This document shows, piece by piece, positions 9,337-18,872 of a DNA stretch of 64,000 nt. The stretch comes from Diplonema japonicum (lineage: Eukaryota > Euglenozoa > Diplonemea > Diplonemida > Diplonemidae), in contig OZ025668.1 of assembly GCA_964019335.1 (NCBI GenBank), positions 248,001 through 312,000 on the forward strand, given 5' to 3'. A program made the position numbers and the translations under genes. The stretch's first letter is position 1; each line of letters opens with the position of its first letter. The notes beneath the pieces were generated by a model, which saw only the letters and a program-made list of their open reading frames with translations, had not been told where the DNA came from and ran no database searches.

Positions 9337-10418
9337 TTAGTCGCTTAGGAGGATGCTGTACTTCGTCTCGCGGGGTACTTGGTGGACCATGACCTTGCCG
9401 TTGTAAGAGACGGAGGCGAAGAGCCAGGGTGAAGCAGCGGACCAGGTGACCGAGTAGACCGAGTCGTCGAAGTCTGAGATGGGGCGGAGGAGGTTGTCTG
9501 TGGGGTGCTTAGGGGCGGTGTGGGAGGCGAGGGTGGGAAGGTTCCAGAGCTTGACAGTGGCATCGCGGTCGGTGGACGCAGTGAGGATGAGTTGCTCGTG
9601 AAAAGGATTGTGCTTGACACAGGTGGACCAATGGTCGTGTGCTTGAATCACACGGAGCGACTCCGATGCACGACGCACATCCCAGAACTTCACAGCCCCA
9701 TCATCGCCTGAGGTGGCAACGTGGTACTGTTTGTTGGGATTGTACTCGATGTCAAGAACAGTGGGGTGGGCGGATGTCACAAGGCTTTCAACTTCCTTTG
9801 TTCGAAGGTCTGCCTTCACGATCTCTCCGCCACATGCAACGGCCGTGACGTCAGAGTGGTGAGGGTCCCACGCAACCCTCGTTGGCTGGGAAGGCGTTGG
9901 TATGCTGGTCTCAACAGCGCCTTCTGCGTCTAGCTTCATTGTTTTTACGGAATCTCCTGACACGCCGACCACTGTGTTGAGATTGTACCCTTGCGGCTCC
10001 CACGTCACGCAGTCAAGGGGCTCGGGGAGAGTCATTATCTTCTCCAACCCTGCAGAGGTGCCTTGCTCCTTTGTCCATAAGGTTGCTGCTTTGCTTTTGA
10101 AGTCCGTCGTCGTGTGCAGCGTGAAAAACAAATCCTTCTGCGCCGATGAAGGGCAGCATGCAATCTGCCAGATCTCTTGCGGGTGCGACCATCTTGCTAA
10201 GCAGCCGCAGAACGCTGAATCCTATTGCGGGTTTTTTTTTTTTTTTTTTTTTTGTATAGATGACACACCTCCTTGTATTCCAACAAATAAATCTGATTCA
10301 CGCCTTTCAACGTCAGCGTTCCCACTAGAAACAAATGCTGGGACGGGTCCACAGCCGCCGCCAACGCTCTGCATTTCGCATCCACACCGTACACAGCACT
10401 GTCTTGGTGTATATTCAT
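9337..10418 (-). CDS. EIPR1: EARP/GARP-interacting WD40 protein (EIPR1/TSSC1)
   Basis: CDS complement(join(9337..10192, 10267..10418)), 335 aa. Exon 1 (MNIHQDSAVYGVDAKCRALA...) and exon 2 join to give EVWSHPQEIWQIA, matching the region before the first WD repeat of TSSC1. The 74-nt intron contains an A-run; a neighbouring GT/AG pair would shift the join by two residues, so that point is uncertain. WD repeats follow, including SGDDGAVKFWDVR. The diagnostic C-terminus DDSVYSVTWSAASPWLFAS...VPRETKYSILL matches EIPR1 family proteins very well. In other eukaryotes EIPR1 binds the EARP and GARP tethering complexes at endosomes/TGN and supports recycling and dense-core vesicle biogenesis. Length is slightly shorter than the animal protein (about 387 aa). 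Confidence 0.9.
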
Positions 10419-11470
10419 ATTTCTCTCTTTTTTTTTTCTCTCTTTTCTCGCCTCCTTATTGTTTTGTTTCCCTCGTCTTTTCTTTTCTTGATGACGAACA
10501 AAAAAGCAGGGGAGGGGGGGGGGGGGGGGGGAGGAAAATAATACCAAAACGGCCTGCCCCTCTTAAGTTACATTGTTTTCTTTCTTTCCGTTGCCAACTT
10601 TTAAAAAGAAAAAAAAAGATTCTCCTCTTTTTTTAAAAGCCCCTTTGCAATTTATTTATGTGTGCAGTCCTTTTGAGATCCTGATCTTAAACTACACGTT
10701 AAGGGAGGGTTTTTTTTTTTTTTTTTTTTGCTTTGAAAGGACTAAAAAAAAAAAGAGAAGAGGGGGGGGGGGGGGGGGGGGGGGGGGGCGTTGGCGATAT
10801 ATGTAAAAAAAAAACAAGGGGGGAGGGAGCTTTGGTCTACAAAAAGGAAAGTCAACTAAACATCCAAATATCTTCTTTTTCTTTTCGTTATTTCGCTACC
10901 CCACTCCCCCTCCCCCCCACGCAGGCCATATACTGGAAAACAAGAGAAAACTCCCCCAGTTTGGGGGCTGAGATCTGGGGCGCGTTGCCATCTGTTTTTT
11001 TTTTCTCATATTTTTCAAGCAGGCTTGCCATTCTCGTCTGCAACGTTGGCCAAGTACCGGCTCCTCAAGCCATCGAGGTTGTGAATCGTCAGCTCTATTG
11101 TAACAGGCCGGCAATTATTCACATTTCCACAGCGAACTTATTCCTTACCACGGAGTTCGTCTGCCGGAAAGGCCCTCCCTCGTTAAAAAAAACATGAGCA
11201 ATACCAGTGTAAAAATAATGGGGCGCGGGGAAACAAAATAAAACAGAGACACTGATGAAGGGGGGGGAGAATTAAAAATAAAACCCCTCCTCCCACCCCC
11301 CTTTTTTTTAAAAAAGCCGTTTTTTTTTCTTTTTTTTTTTTCTTCGTTTCTTTTTTCTTTACCTCGCCATTATTTCCTTTCTCGATTTGTGTCGGTTCAT
11401 TGCGTTAACATGGCAGTGAACCATGTCGCACCCGTCGGTGATACACCCCTTTATTTTTTTATATTTTTTT
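10419..11470. other. Intergenic with long poly-G, poly-A and poly-T tracts
   Basis: About 1 kb holding poly-G runs of roughly 20-25 (near 10507 and 10763), several A/T runs of 10-20, and a short mixed-sequence island at 10920-11200. No protein-like ORF or RNA fold is recognised in the island. The poly-G runs could form G-quadruplexes, but nothing shows a function. Confidence 0.6.
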
Positions 11471-12742
11471 TTATATTCTTTTTTTTTCGAAACACACCTT
11501 TTTCAACTGGCACCCAATGATGGCGTCCCCCTCACGGCACACCTTGTCCAAAGGAAGCAATCGTTCCGAAATCTGCCCCTTGAGCTTGAAGAGCGCTTCA
11601 CGGAAAGCAGGCTGTTCGTGGAAGTACTTCTTACAATTGAACAAATCCCCCACATCCTTCACATAAATGTCCAACCAGTCTCGAATCAACTGCTTCACAA
11701 CCGGCTTCTTCGTACGGAGGATCATGATACCAACATTGCGTTCCTGGAACTGAAAGAACGCTTGGCGGGTACCAGGATCATCGGGTAGAGTAGAGTTCGC
11801 ATAAGGGTCGCTCTTGGAGCCACCCCACCTGGCGAACGGTGCCACCGCAGAGGCAACGTCGTAGTTCCGCTGTGGTGTGGGGTATAAATGTTGGAAATCG
11901 TTGCAAATATTGATGTCATTGTCCATCACTATTGTGGTGTCGTAAGGAGAATGAGTCAACGCAACAATCTTCGCCAAGAACATCGGAGGCGGTGCTTGGA
12001 ATTTAGGACATTTCGGGACAACATAAGGTATGCTGACATCCTCATAATATCTCGGTTTGATGTACGGTTTCTCCTGTGCGATCTCGTCAAGAAAAGGTTT
12101 GTTGGCACTGTGCGCCCAGATCGTTATCGACTTGATCATGGGCATGACTGCTTGGAGGTTTCTCGCAACAGCCAACGCATCTTTCACATACTTCTCGTCA
12201 CCGTACGCGTTCAGAATGACTCCTATGGAACCCAATGGCGTCCATGGAGTTTGTGGTTGCATTGCAAGACGTTTTTCAGACGCTTCTGCGACTTGTTTTG
12301 TAATCAACGCTTCCTTTTTCGCCGCTTCTCGTTTTAAAGCCCGAACACCGCCCCATTCTGGAGGTGGGACATATAGGGAATACCCTTCAGGGGTGAGAAC
12401 GGTAGGGACAGGAACTTTGTTTACTGGGTCAACGGGTGGTGGTGGTGGTGGTGGTGGTAGTGGTGGTGGTGGTCGGTGTTTGTTTTCATCTTGTAGCTCC
12501 CGGATCACCTGTTGATGTGCTTCTGCTAGGCGCCTTTCCTTTAGAACCTCCTTGTCGAGTATTTCTATCCTTTTTTCGAGGTTTCTTAGATGGTCTCCAA
12601 ACACTACCGTTTCTTGTTCCTTTTCTTTCTCGATCGTCCGGATGTGGTCCTCCTGCGACCTATTCGAAGATATGGCACCCCACAACAATACCAACATCAA
12701 CGCCATGGTCATCATCAGCATCATCTTGGCGAAGCCGCCCAT
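11471..12742 (-). CDS. Type II membrane glycosyltransferase-like protein
   Basis: The protein is 423 aa from the ATG at 12740-12742. Residues 8-25 are a single membrane anchor (MMLMMTMALMLVLLWGAI) after a short cytosolic tail: a Golgi type II topology. A coiled-coil stem follows (about 30-100), then a Pro-rich run encoded by a CCA/CCG microsatellite, then a globular domain from about residue 170. This domain starts IGVILNAYGDEKYVKDALAVARNL and contains TTIVMDNDINIC, a DxD-type metal/nucleotide-sugar motif, typical of GT-A fold transferases. Cysteines near the C-terminus (KVCREGDAIIGCQ) may form a disulfide. Donor and acceptor are unknown; I cannot place it in a named GT family. The upstream frame is poly-Lys/poly-Phe low complexity and is not included. 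Confidence 0.75.
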   Translation of the reverse strand: MGGFAKMMLMMTMALMLVLLWGAISSNRSQEDHIRTIEKEKEQETVVFGDHLRNLEKRIEILDKEVLKERRLAEAHQQVIRELQDENKHRPPPPLPPPPPPPPVDPVNKVPVPTVLTPEGYSLYVPPPEWGGVRALKREAAKKEALITKQVAEASEKRLAMQPQTPWTPLGSIGVILNAYGDEKYVKDALAVARNLQAVMPMIKSITIWAHSANKPFLDEIAQEKPYIKPRYYEDVSIPYVVPKCPKFQAPPPMFLAKIVALTHSPYDTTIVMDNDINICNDFQHLYPTPQRNYDVASAVAPFARWGGSKSDPYANSTLPDDPGTRQAFFQFQERNVGIMILRTKKPVVKQLIRDWLDIYVKDVGDLFNCKKYFHEQPAFREALFKLKGQISERLLPLDKVCREGDAIIGCQLKKVCFEKKRI

Positions 12743-13980
12743 CGTTTCACCCCCCCTCTCCCCTCTCTCTGGTTTTTTTTTTTTTTTTTTTTTTTTAAGG
12801 GGAAAAATGTAATGGAAAAAAAAAAAAAAAGAGGGGGTGCGAGGATTCGTGTAATTTTTTTTTTTGTTTCCCCCGTTCTCAGGACACCGTGCATTCTTTG
12901 TGTTTTTCTTTTTCTTTTTTTCTGTGCAGGACACATGTGCCCGGTACTTGTTCCTTTATGGATCCTAATCGTGCTGGCCCGCTCCCTGGGATCCATGTGC
13001 ATTTTGGGCAGTGTTTTGATGGCATCTCAGCAGACCCTTCACAATCTATTCTATTTGACAAATCACCGCACTGTATAGGGCGCATGCCAGACCCGTACAT
13101 TAGTGTGTCCGGCATGTCGCTCGCTCTCTCTATCTCTCTGAAGCTAAATCTTATAAAAATGGGAACAAAAAAAAAATACAATGGAAAATACGAAGAAGAA
13201 AAAGACAGATAAAAAAAAAAAGAGGGTAGGGATTAAAAAAAGGGGGAAAGAAAGGGAAGACAGGGGAGGGGATTCGGCAATAAAAGGAAGATTTTCAGAG
13301 GGAGTGTCACAACGGTGTCGTGCCCCCTCTTTTTTTTTTTTCTCCTCTTCTTATTTACATTTCTTTCTTTTTTATTTTATTTTTTTCCCCTCCCCCTCCT
13401 TTCCTCCGTTCCCTCTCCCCCTCCAAAAAAAAAAAAAAGAGTCGGTTGATTGTTGTTTGTGCACAGCCGGGGTTAACCTGTAGAAGGACAAGCCCAACAG
13501 TGCTACCACTACTCTTTTAGCAAATAAAAATCCATTCAAAAGATTGTTTTTCTTTGTTCAAAACAAAAAAAAAGAAGAAGAAATCCAATGTAAATGCAAT
13601 CCAAACATATATCTGTGATTTTCCTTCCCCCCCCCCCCCCCCTTCATTCTCCCTTTTTTTTCTCTTGTTCTCCGTCTCCCTTTTTCGTTTTTTTTTTCTC
13701 TCTCTTTTTCTTTTTCACTTCAAAAAAAAAATGCTGGCGTTTGTATGCTCATTGAAGAAAAAAAAAGAAAAAAAAAGAAAACTACGAAAAAATGGGGCGA
13801 GGGGAAGAAAAAAATACTGGTGTCACTCAGAAAAAAAAAAAAAAAAAAAAGAAAAAAAAAAGGGGGAGAGAGAGAAAAAAATTGAGTTTCTGAAACAGTT
13901 TCCTTTTTTTTTTTATGATACAGTTCTTCTCATTTAATAATTTTCATTTTTTTTTTTTTTTTTCCCTTCCACTTTTCTTT
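12743..13980. other. Intergenic, homopolymers plus one tRNA-like repeat
   Basis: Mostly A/T homopolymers and a C-run near 13630. A mixed-composition island lies at 12890-13160 with no recognised coding potential. The 76-bp repeat at 13439-13514 is listed separately. Confidence 0.6.
13439..13514 (-). ncRNA. 76-bp tRNA-like RNA gene or SINE head, copy 1
   Basis: It is 74/76 identical to 40793-40868. Read on the minus strand it starts GAGTAGTGG, contains TAGCACTGTTGG (close to a Pol III A box, TRGCNNAGNNGG) and GGTTAACCCC (a weak B-box match), ends ACCGACTC and is followed by a 14-T run, a good Pol III terminator. The ends GAGT/ACTC can pair. I cannot fold a complete cloverleaf or assign an anticodon: the A-B box spacing is too short for a normal tRNA. 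Possibilities are a tRNA-derived SINE, a tRNA-like small RNA (kinetoplastid SRP contains one), or another Pol III RNA. Confidence 0.5.
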
Positions 13981-14652
13981 CTAAACGCTTTCATAAGTGT
14001 CCTCCTTAATCTGCTTGGAGTAATGACGCATAAAGTAAGCAGCAATAAGAAACAGCCCAACAGCGATAAGCAAATTGGCGACAAGCTGGCCCTTCGAGAG
14101 CCCGGTGCAGGTTTCATCCTCATCATGACACCACTGCTCCCATTGGGTGCCTTTCAGGTGGGGAAGAGTGACCTCCGGTTGGTTCGGGGCATATGCGAGA
14201 GAGTACCCATCTGGACAAGCACCGAAACAGGCGCCCTCAGTTGCGTTCCAGTTTCCTTTGATGTCTGAGCACTCCTTTTGCGAAATTTCGTCAGGGTACA
14301 TGTTCTTTGAACAGTCAATGGCTCCACCAACAACAAGCATTAGGATGACAAACACTGCCACTGCCCTCCAAGCGTTGAACCACGCAAATCCGCTGGATGA
14401 CCCCATCTTCCCCCAGCTTGTGGGGCAGCAGATCAAGGTCCCTGCTATCCCGAAGCACCCGAACAGCGCTGTTCCAAAGCACGCTGGGAAATAGTCGGCT
14501 TTGTGATCTTCTGCAGGCGGTACCTGCGGTGGCATGCTAGTGTCGTAGGTCTGCACCACCACCCCTGCCACAGGGACAGTCTCTTGTGAACCGCAGGACA
14601 CGCCAGCAGGAACTGTTGCAGAGGCAGACTGCTGTTCAGTTTGGAAGCCCAT
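13981..14652 (-). CDS. Integral membrane protein, unknown, about 3 TM segments
   Basis: The protein is 223 aa from an ATG at 14652. The N-terminus (1-50) is soluble and Ser/Thr/Pro-rich. Hydrophobic segments lie at about 56-77 (ACFGTALFGCFGIAGTLICC), 93-110 (AVAVFVILMLVVGGAI) and 188-208 (GQLVANLLIAVGLFLIAAYF). Between the last two is a Cys-containing loop (CSDIKGNWNATEGACFGACPDGYS) with an N-glycosylation-type NAT site, so this loop is probably lumenal or extracellular. The C-tail is short and basic/acidic. No family is recognised; the Cys-Pro rich first TM resembles small PLAC8-like proteins only superficially. Confidence 0.7.
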   Translation of the reverse strand: MGFQTEQQSASATVPAGVSCGSQETVPVAGVVVQTYDTSMPPQVPPAEDHKADYFPACFGTALFGCFGIAGTLICCPTSWGKMGSSSGFAWFNAWRAVAVFVILMLVVGGAIDCSKNMYPDEISQKECSDIKGNWNATEGACFGACPDGYSLAYAPNQPEVTLPHLKGTQWEQWCHDEDETCTGLSKGQLVANLLIAVGLFLIAAYFMRHYSKQIKEDTYESV

Positions 14653-15149
14653 CTTTTTTTCTTTTCTTTTGTTTTCTTTAATTTTGAATGTTCATGCAAT
14701 AGCCCCCCCGTTGTTACCAAATCAAAGGGATAAGAGGAAACTGGGCGAAGGGAGACATGAAGTAGGACACAATGCCCGTTCTTGCAAGAATCCTCACTAC
14801 TCAACTGCTGCTTCACAGCCGCAGACCCTCCTCGAAATGAAATTGGGGTTTTCCGGTTGGTGGATGGTGGAAAATGAAATTCAGATTGGCTTTTGAACGG
14901 TGTAAAATTTTTCATTTGGTTGCCGTGTTTGTGGTTTTTCTCTTAATTTATTTTCTTCTTTTTTTATTAAATTGATGAGGAGAGGTAGCAAAAAAAAAAA
15001 AAAAAAAAGAAAAAAAAAAGAAAAGAGCCCCCGGCGAAAAAAAAATAAGGAGTCAACCTTTTTTTTTTTTTTTTTTTTTTTTTTTGCTTGAATTTTGAAT
15101 TTGTAAAAATCCGCATTTTTTTCTCGTTCCCCCCCCCCCCCCCCCCTTT
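14653..15149. other. Intergenic
   Basis: A mixed stretch at 14680-14900 with no recognised gene is followed by alternating A- and T-runs and a C-run at about 15130. I see nothing functional beyond space for UTRs and trans-splice signals. Confidence 0.5.
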
Positions 15150-15635
15150 TCATGAGTCCTTCATGAGTCCCCTTGTTAAGGTTATCGGTGCCAGTTTGTT
15201 CTTTGCCTGGTTCAAGCGCAATTTTTGAAGAACCTCTCTGTCAGATGAGGTCAGGGTCGCGTGCAGTTTTGCGAGGTTGAGCTTGAGCTCTTCTACCTTA
15301 TTCCGGGGGAGGGTAGGTAGCCTTCGACTCGGACGTTGGCTGATGCGTACCAAGGTGGCAGTGGCGTCAGTTTCCACGTGGAGCTTCGCACTTAGCACGT
15401 CATCAAGTAAATTGTTGGTTCGATACTCGAGGTCTACATTCAGCATGGCATTCGAGCGCACCACGTTGATTTCCTTTGAAAACACCATCCTCCTGTCCAT
15501 GGCCTGCTTCTTCGCCCAATTCTTGTAAGTCACCTGGTTTCTTGCGTACTTCATCTTGCTCTCGCTTCCTAGCTGCATCACCACCTTACGCCACCGTTTC
15601 TCGACCTCGTTCAACGTTTTTCGTTTGTTTTGCAT
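15150..15635 (-). CDS. Hypothetical basic helical protein, 161 aa
   Basis: ATG at 15635 (MQNKRKTLNEVEKRWRKVV). The protein is Lys/Arg-rich and predicted all-helical from heptad-like spacing of Leu/Val. It contains a segment NVDLEYRTNNLLDDVLSAKLHVE (about residues 62-85) and a later coiled-coil stretch ending TLTRGLMKDS. No signal peptide or membrane span is present and the family is not recognised. Codon-biased GC-richer sequence and an uninterrupted frame support expression. The in-frame upstream extension is homopolymer-encoded and rejected. Confidence 0.6.
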   Translation of the reverse strand: MQNKRKTLNEVEKRWRKVVMQLGSESKMKYARNQVTYKNWAKKQAMDRRMVFSKEINVVRSNAMLNVDLEYRTNNLLDDVLSAKLHVETDATATLVRISQRPSRRLPTLPRNKVEELKLNLAKLHATLTSSDREVLQKLRLNQAKNKLAPITLTRGLMKDS

Positions 15636-16001
15636 TTCTTTCTCTTTTTCTTCTCCCCCCCCCCCCCACCCTCCCCAGGCCAAAAGGGTCTTTCTGTCCC
15701 ATTTGTAATAAATAAAAAAGAAAAAAAAATGAAGGTTCGACATCACTTTTTTCTTTTTTTTCTTCCTTCTTATTTTCAATAGAGAGATTTTTATTACCAA
15801 AAAAAAGGGGGGTTAGGAAAAGAAAACTCTTAAAGGTGGGGATGGGGGGGACAGTGGATATAATAAAATTGATCTCTGCATTTCGTGTGCCCGCTGGGGG
15901 AGGGAACAGAGGACGGTGGGGGGGGGGGGGGGGGGGGGGGGTAGTAATTAAGGGGAAGCTGTGGGAAAGGGGAAATATCTCGTCCATTCACCTTTTCACA
16001 C
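15636..16001. other. Intergenic
   Basis: C-run at about 15657, A/T-rich tracts, and a poly-G run of over 20 near 15920. No gene is seen. Confidence 0.6.
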
Positions 16002-17699
16002 CTACACAGGAAACATGTAAACCACAAAGTAGAGCGCGGCCATGAAAGAAACCGCACCCGACGCCAAGGCAAGAGCCAGCGAAGCACCCAACCCGTACAC
16101 GAGGCAAAGAATCATCGCAGGAGGGGAAAGGGAAAGCCCTGTCAGATAAACATAAACAACGGTGAACACCAGCACGAAGGTGACAAAGAAAGGCACCAAG
16201 AACGCCCGCCACCACCACCGATGCTGCTCGTAGTGGATATACCTAAACGTGAAAAAAACTGTCACGGAGCATGTTGTCACAGTGCCGGCTGCAAACCCCA
16301 TGACCTGGAAGCCTGGCAGATAATTCACACCGGCTTTGAAAAACGTCTCGAGCCAGCAATACCGCACGACACCCAAGACGCTGGGTATCATCGAAAGAAA
16401 AAGGAAAACTGTGAACATCGTTGTTTGCTTGATACCAATCTCCGGTTCAGGTCTGGGCTTCTCTGCGGTTGTTCTAGGGTACAATTTGTGTTTGTTTCTC
16501 GCGAACACCCCTGCGAAGCATAGTGGAACTGCCATGAACACCCACAACCGGCCGATACCTGACACGACATCTGGTGTGAAGGAAGCAGTGGACCGCATTA
16601 CACTGTGGATGGACGAGGTTATGGTATAGAAAAAAACGATGAGAAGCGGGACCACGGTGGACAGCAAAAACGGAGCGAAGTGCGGCAAAGTCCGGCTTGC
16701 AAGCTGCGCCACTGCCGTCGACGTGTACCCCGCGAAGAACACCCCGAAAACGGAGGAAAAAAAGACAAATCCGGTGAGAACGGAACCTTCCTCAGAAACA
16801 TCAAGCAACCCGATCAACACGCACACCGACGTCATTGCTAGCGTGGCGTACAACTGGCAACCAGAACCGACCAGCAGAAGCAGAAAGGATAAACAGTTCG
16901 GTGACCTGAACGCATCTCCTTGAGCATTCCACCATCCGTTGCTCGGGGCTTCGTCAATATTAAAGGCAAGCACATCTTTTTCCCGTCTACGAACAGACCA
17001 TAGAAACATAAGCATGGCAGCGAAAGCTGTGACCATGTAGTTTATCGCAATCACAAAGTGTCGGGAGGCAGGGGCTTCCATGTACTTTCGCAGCTCTCTT
17101 CTTTCGTGTGTTTTGACGTAAGAAAAGGAATACGTGAGGTTTCCGTCCGAGGCACCATAGCCTGGTTTGACCTCGAAACCGGTTACCGCAAGATACCGTT
17201 CGTTTAAAGGGGGTTTACGAGTATTCTCCTCCCACTCATAATATGTTACCACAAAGTTTAATGATGTCAACAGACCTGGGTCTCCTGATATTGAAACGCC
17301 TAACTGCCCGTTTTGGTCGGTCAAGGGCAGGCCTAGCATGGAAAAATGTGCCCTGTAACCGTTTCTTGCTAAGTCGGTGAGTTTTTCTGTATCGGCGTCG
17401 GATAGCTTTCCTGAGGTTCGCTTGCACATTAAGGCGGTGAATGAAGCGGGTTCTATTTTTTTACCTTTGATGGCTTCTCCTATGTTTTGTGGTGAGGTGA
17501 AGCCCGACCAGTAATCATTGCCTTTGAAGAGCCCTGTGTAAGGGAACACATTTTTGGTGCTGGTCACCGGCCCTGTCATGACTAGCAGCGCGTCGCCTTC
17601 GGCCCTGAGCTTCCAAGTTCCCTCGCATAGGAACACAGCGTTGGACAGAAGTAGAAAAAATCGAAGTGGTGTCCGGAAATGCTGCATGTTTCCTTTCAT
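16002..17699 (-). CDS. TM9SF / nonaspanin (EMP70) family membrane protein
   Basis: The protein is 565 aa with a cleaved signal sequence (about 1-27) and a lumenal N-terminal domain of about 190 aa. Nine hydrophobic segments follow, the first at FVIAINYMVTAFAAMLMFLW. The hallmark WNAQGDAFRSPNCLSFLLLLVGSGCQ corresponds to the family motif WxxxxGDVFRxP...LL..VGSGxQ. YIHYEQHRWWWRAFLVPFF corresponds to the E.YHWWWRSF region. Family members sit in Golgi/endosomes and help sort transmembrane cargo. The C-terminus ends FVVYMFPV and lacks the usual final KxD COPI signal of the family, so retention may differ or a tiny last exon may be missed. Start: first ATG, directly before the signal peptide. Confidence 0.9.
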   Translation of the reverse strand: MKGNMQHFRTPLRFFLLLSNAVFLCEGTWKLRAEGDALLVMTGPVTSTKNVFPYTGLFKGNDYWSGFTSPQNIGEAIKGKKIEPASFTALMCKRTSGKLSDADTEKLTDLARNGYRAHFSMLGLPLTDQNGQLGVSISGDPGLLTSLNFVVTYYEWEENTRKPPLNERYLAVTGFEVKPGYGASDGNLTYSFSYVKTHERRELRKYMEAPASRHFVIAINYMVTAFAAMLMFLWSVRRREKDVLAFNIDEAPSNGWWNAQGDAFRSPNCLSFLLLLVGSGCQLYATLAMTSVCVLIGLLDVSEEGSVLTGFVFFSSVFGVFFAGYTSTAVAQLASRTLPHFAPFLLSTVVPLLIVFFYTITSSIHSVMRSTASFTPDVVSGIGRLWVFMAVPLCFAGVFARNKHKLYPRTTAEKPRPEPEIGIKQTTMFTVFLFLSMIPSVLGVVRYCWLETFFKAGVNYLPGFQVMGFAAGTVTTCSVTVFFTFRYIHYEQHRWWWRAFLVPFFVTFVLVFTVVYVYLTGLSLSPPAMILCLVYGLGASLALALASGAVSFMAALYFVVYMFPV

Positions 17700-18093
17700 A
17701 TTATCCCTCCCCCTTCCCTCCTCTTTTTTTTTTTTTTTTTAATTCTTCTTCAAATAAAATCTTTAGAATGAGACAAAAGAAATAACAGAAGAAGAAGAAA
17801 AAAAAACCCTTTTTTTTTTTTGAAAACTCTTTTTTTTTTTTTCCTTCCCCGTTTTTTTTTAAATCCGAGAAAGAAAAAAAAACACAAAAAAAAATGTACA
17901 AAAAGAGAGAACTTTTTTTGGGGGGGGAAGGGGGTATTTTTTTGTTTGCGTGTGTTTTCTTTTTTTTTTTTCTTCAGCCGTGATTCAGGCCATCCACAAA
18001 AAAAAAAGTGGGGGAGTGGGGGATAAAAGTGTCGGATACTTAGCTTTAAGATAAATTCCGGAACTACTCTTCCCGTGCCCCCCTTTTTTTTTT

Positions 18094-18368
18094 CTGGGGG
18101 GGTGGGGATAACTTGGAAATATAAAGAAGTACATCAGATGTGTTGTGCGCTGTTGACCTCCCCGTCGGTCATCCGCCCAAGTGGAAGAAGCAGATGCTCT
18201 GGGTGGCGAACAGGCAGCAAACTACACGAGGGTACACCAGGGCTCAGAATCTTGGTTACCCGGGGCGCCCCGGCTGGGGTTGAGCTGCACACCGCACGCA
18301 TTAAGGACACGACGCGGAACGCAGAAGAAGCTACAGCTAGGCCGAGGTGCGCCCCTTGTAATCAAGTA
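18094..18368 (+). repeat. Dispersed repeat B, plus-strand copy
   Basis: Shares roughly 80-90 % identity with the reverse complement of 54928-55200. Both copies follow a T-run, start ...GGGGATAAC, then AGAAGTACATCAGATGTGTTG, and end TGTAATCAAGTA. Indels of 12 and 3 nt preserve one frame in the 3' half, but a 16-nt indel in the 5' half does not. In the other copy this segment is the 3' end of the retroelement inside CSN2, so this may be a 5'-truncated LINE tail or a SINE using that tail. Confidence 0.75.
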
Positions 18369-18492
18369 AATGGTGCTTGTGCAGGGTGCCCCCACCGGCT
18401 TCCTTTAAATCATCGAGTCTTCTTTCTTCCCTTTAAGAACTGAGCAGTGCTTGTTAAATACAAATAATAAAAAAAACTAGTTTGGTGCTCCA

Positions 18493-18561
18493 TTTGTTTG
18501 TGCGCACGAGCGGAATTTTACCTAATAAAATAGCTCATTACGCTGCCATCAACTAGTTTTT
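18493..18561 (+). repeat. 69-bp segment shared with the 36.4-kb inverted-repeat element
   Basis: Nearly identical, in reverse orientation, to 37157-37226: one substitution and one indel in an A-run. It contains GCGCACGAGCGGAATTTT and TCATTACGCTGCCATCAAC. At 37 kb it is internal to an element with terminal inverted repeats. Here no inverted repeats flank it, so it is either a fragment or an independent short repeat/RNA. Confidence 0.8.
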
Positions 18562-18872
18562 AGTCTCGACAATAATATTGTTAAAACAAAAAAAGAGGAG
18601 AAATGATGTTTTCTCTTTGTCAATTCTCTGGTACAAATATTCGAGCATTGATTTTGGTGGGGGAGGCGGCGGCAATACCCAAAAGAAAAGCAAAGGAACG
18701 ATTTTTTTTTTTTTTTTTTGTTGACAGCAGCGAAAAGGTTAAGATCAATGCCCCTTCTCGGGCGCTGCACTTGTCCTCCAAGACAATGGGTGGGGGAGGG
18801 GGAAGAGGAGAAAGATGGAATTAATATAGGGAAGCAGCAAGATCGATGTGCAGGCCAAGTTTTTCTTTTTAA

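Noticed and set aside
8357-9392. Two long plus-strand frames rich in Ser/Leu/Val/Pro
   Set aside because: They are the antisense of the RD/RS repeat and FHA region of the minus-strand gene.
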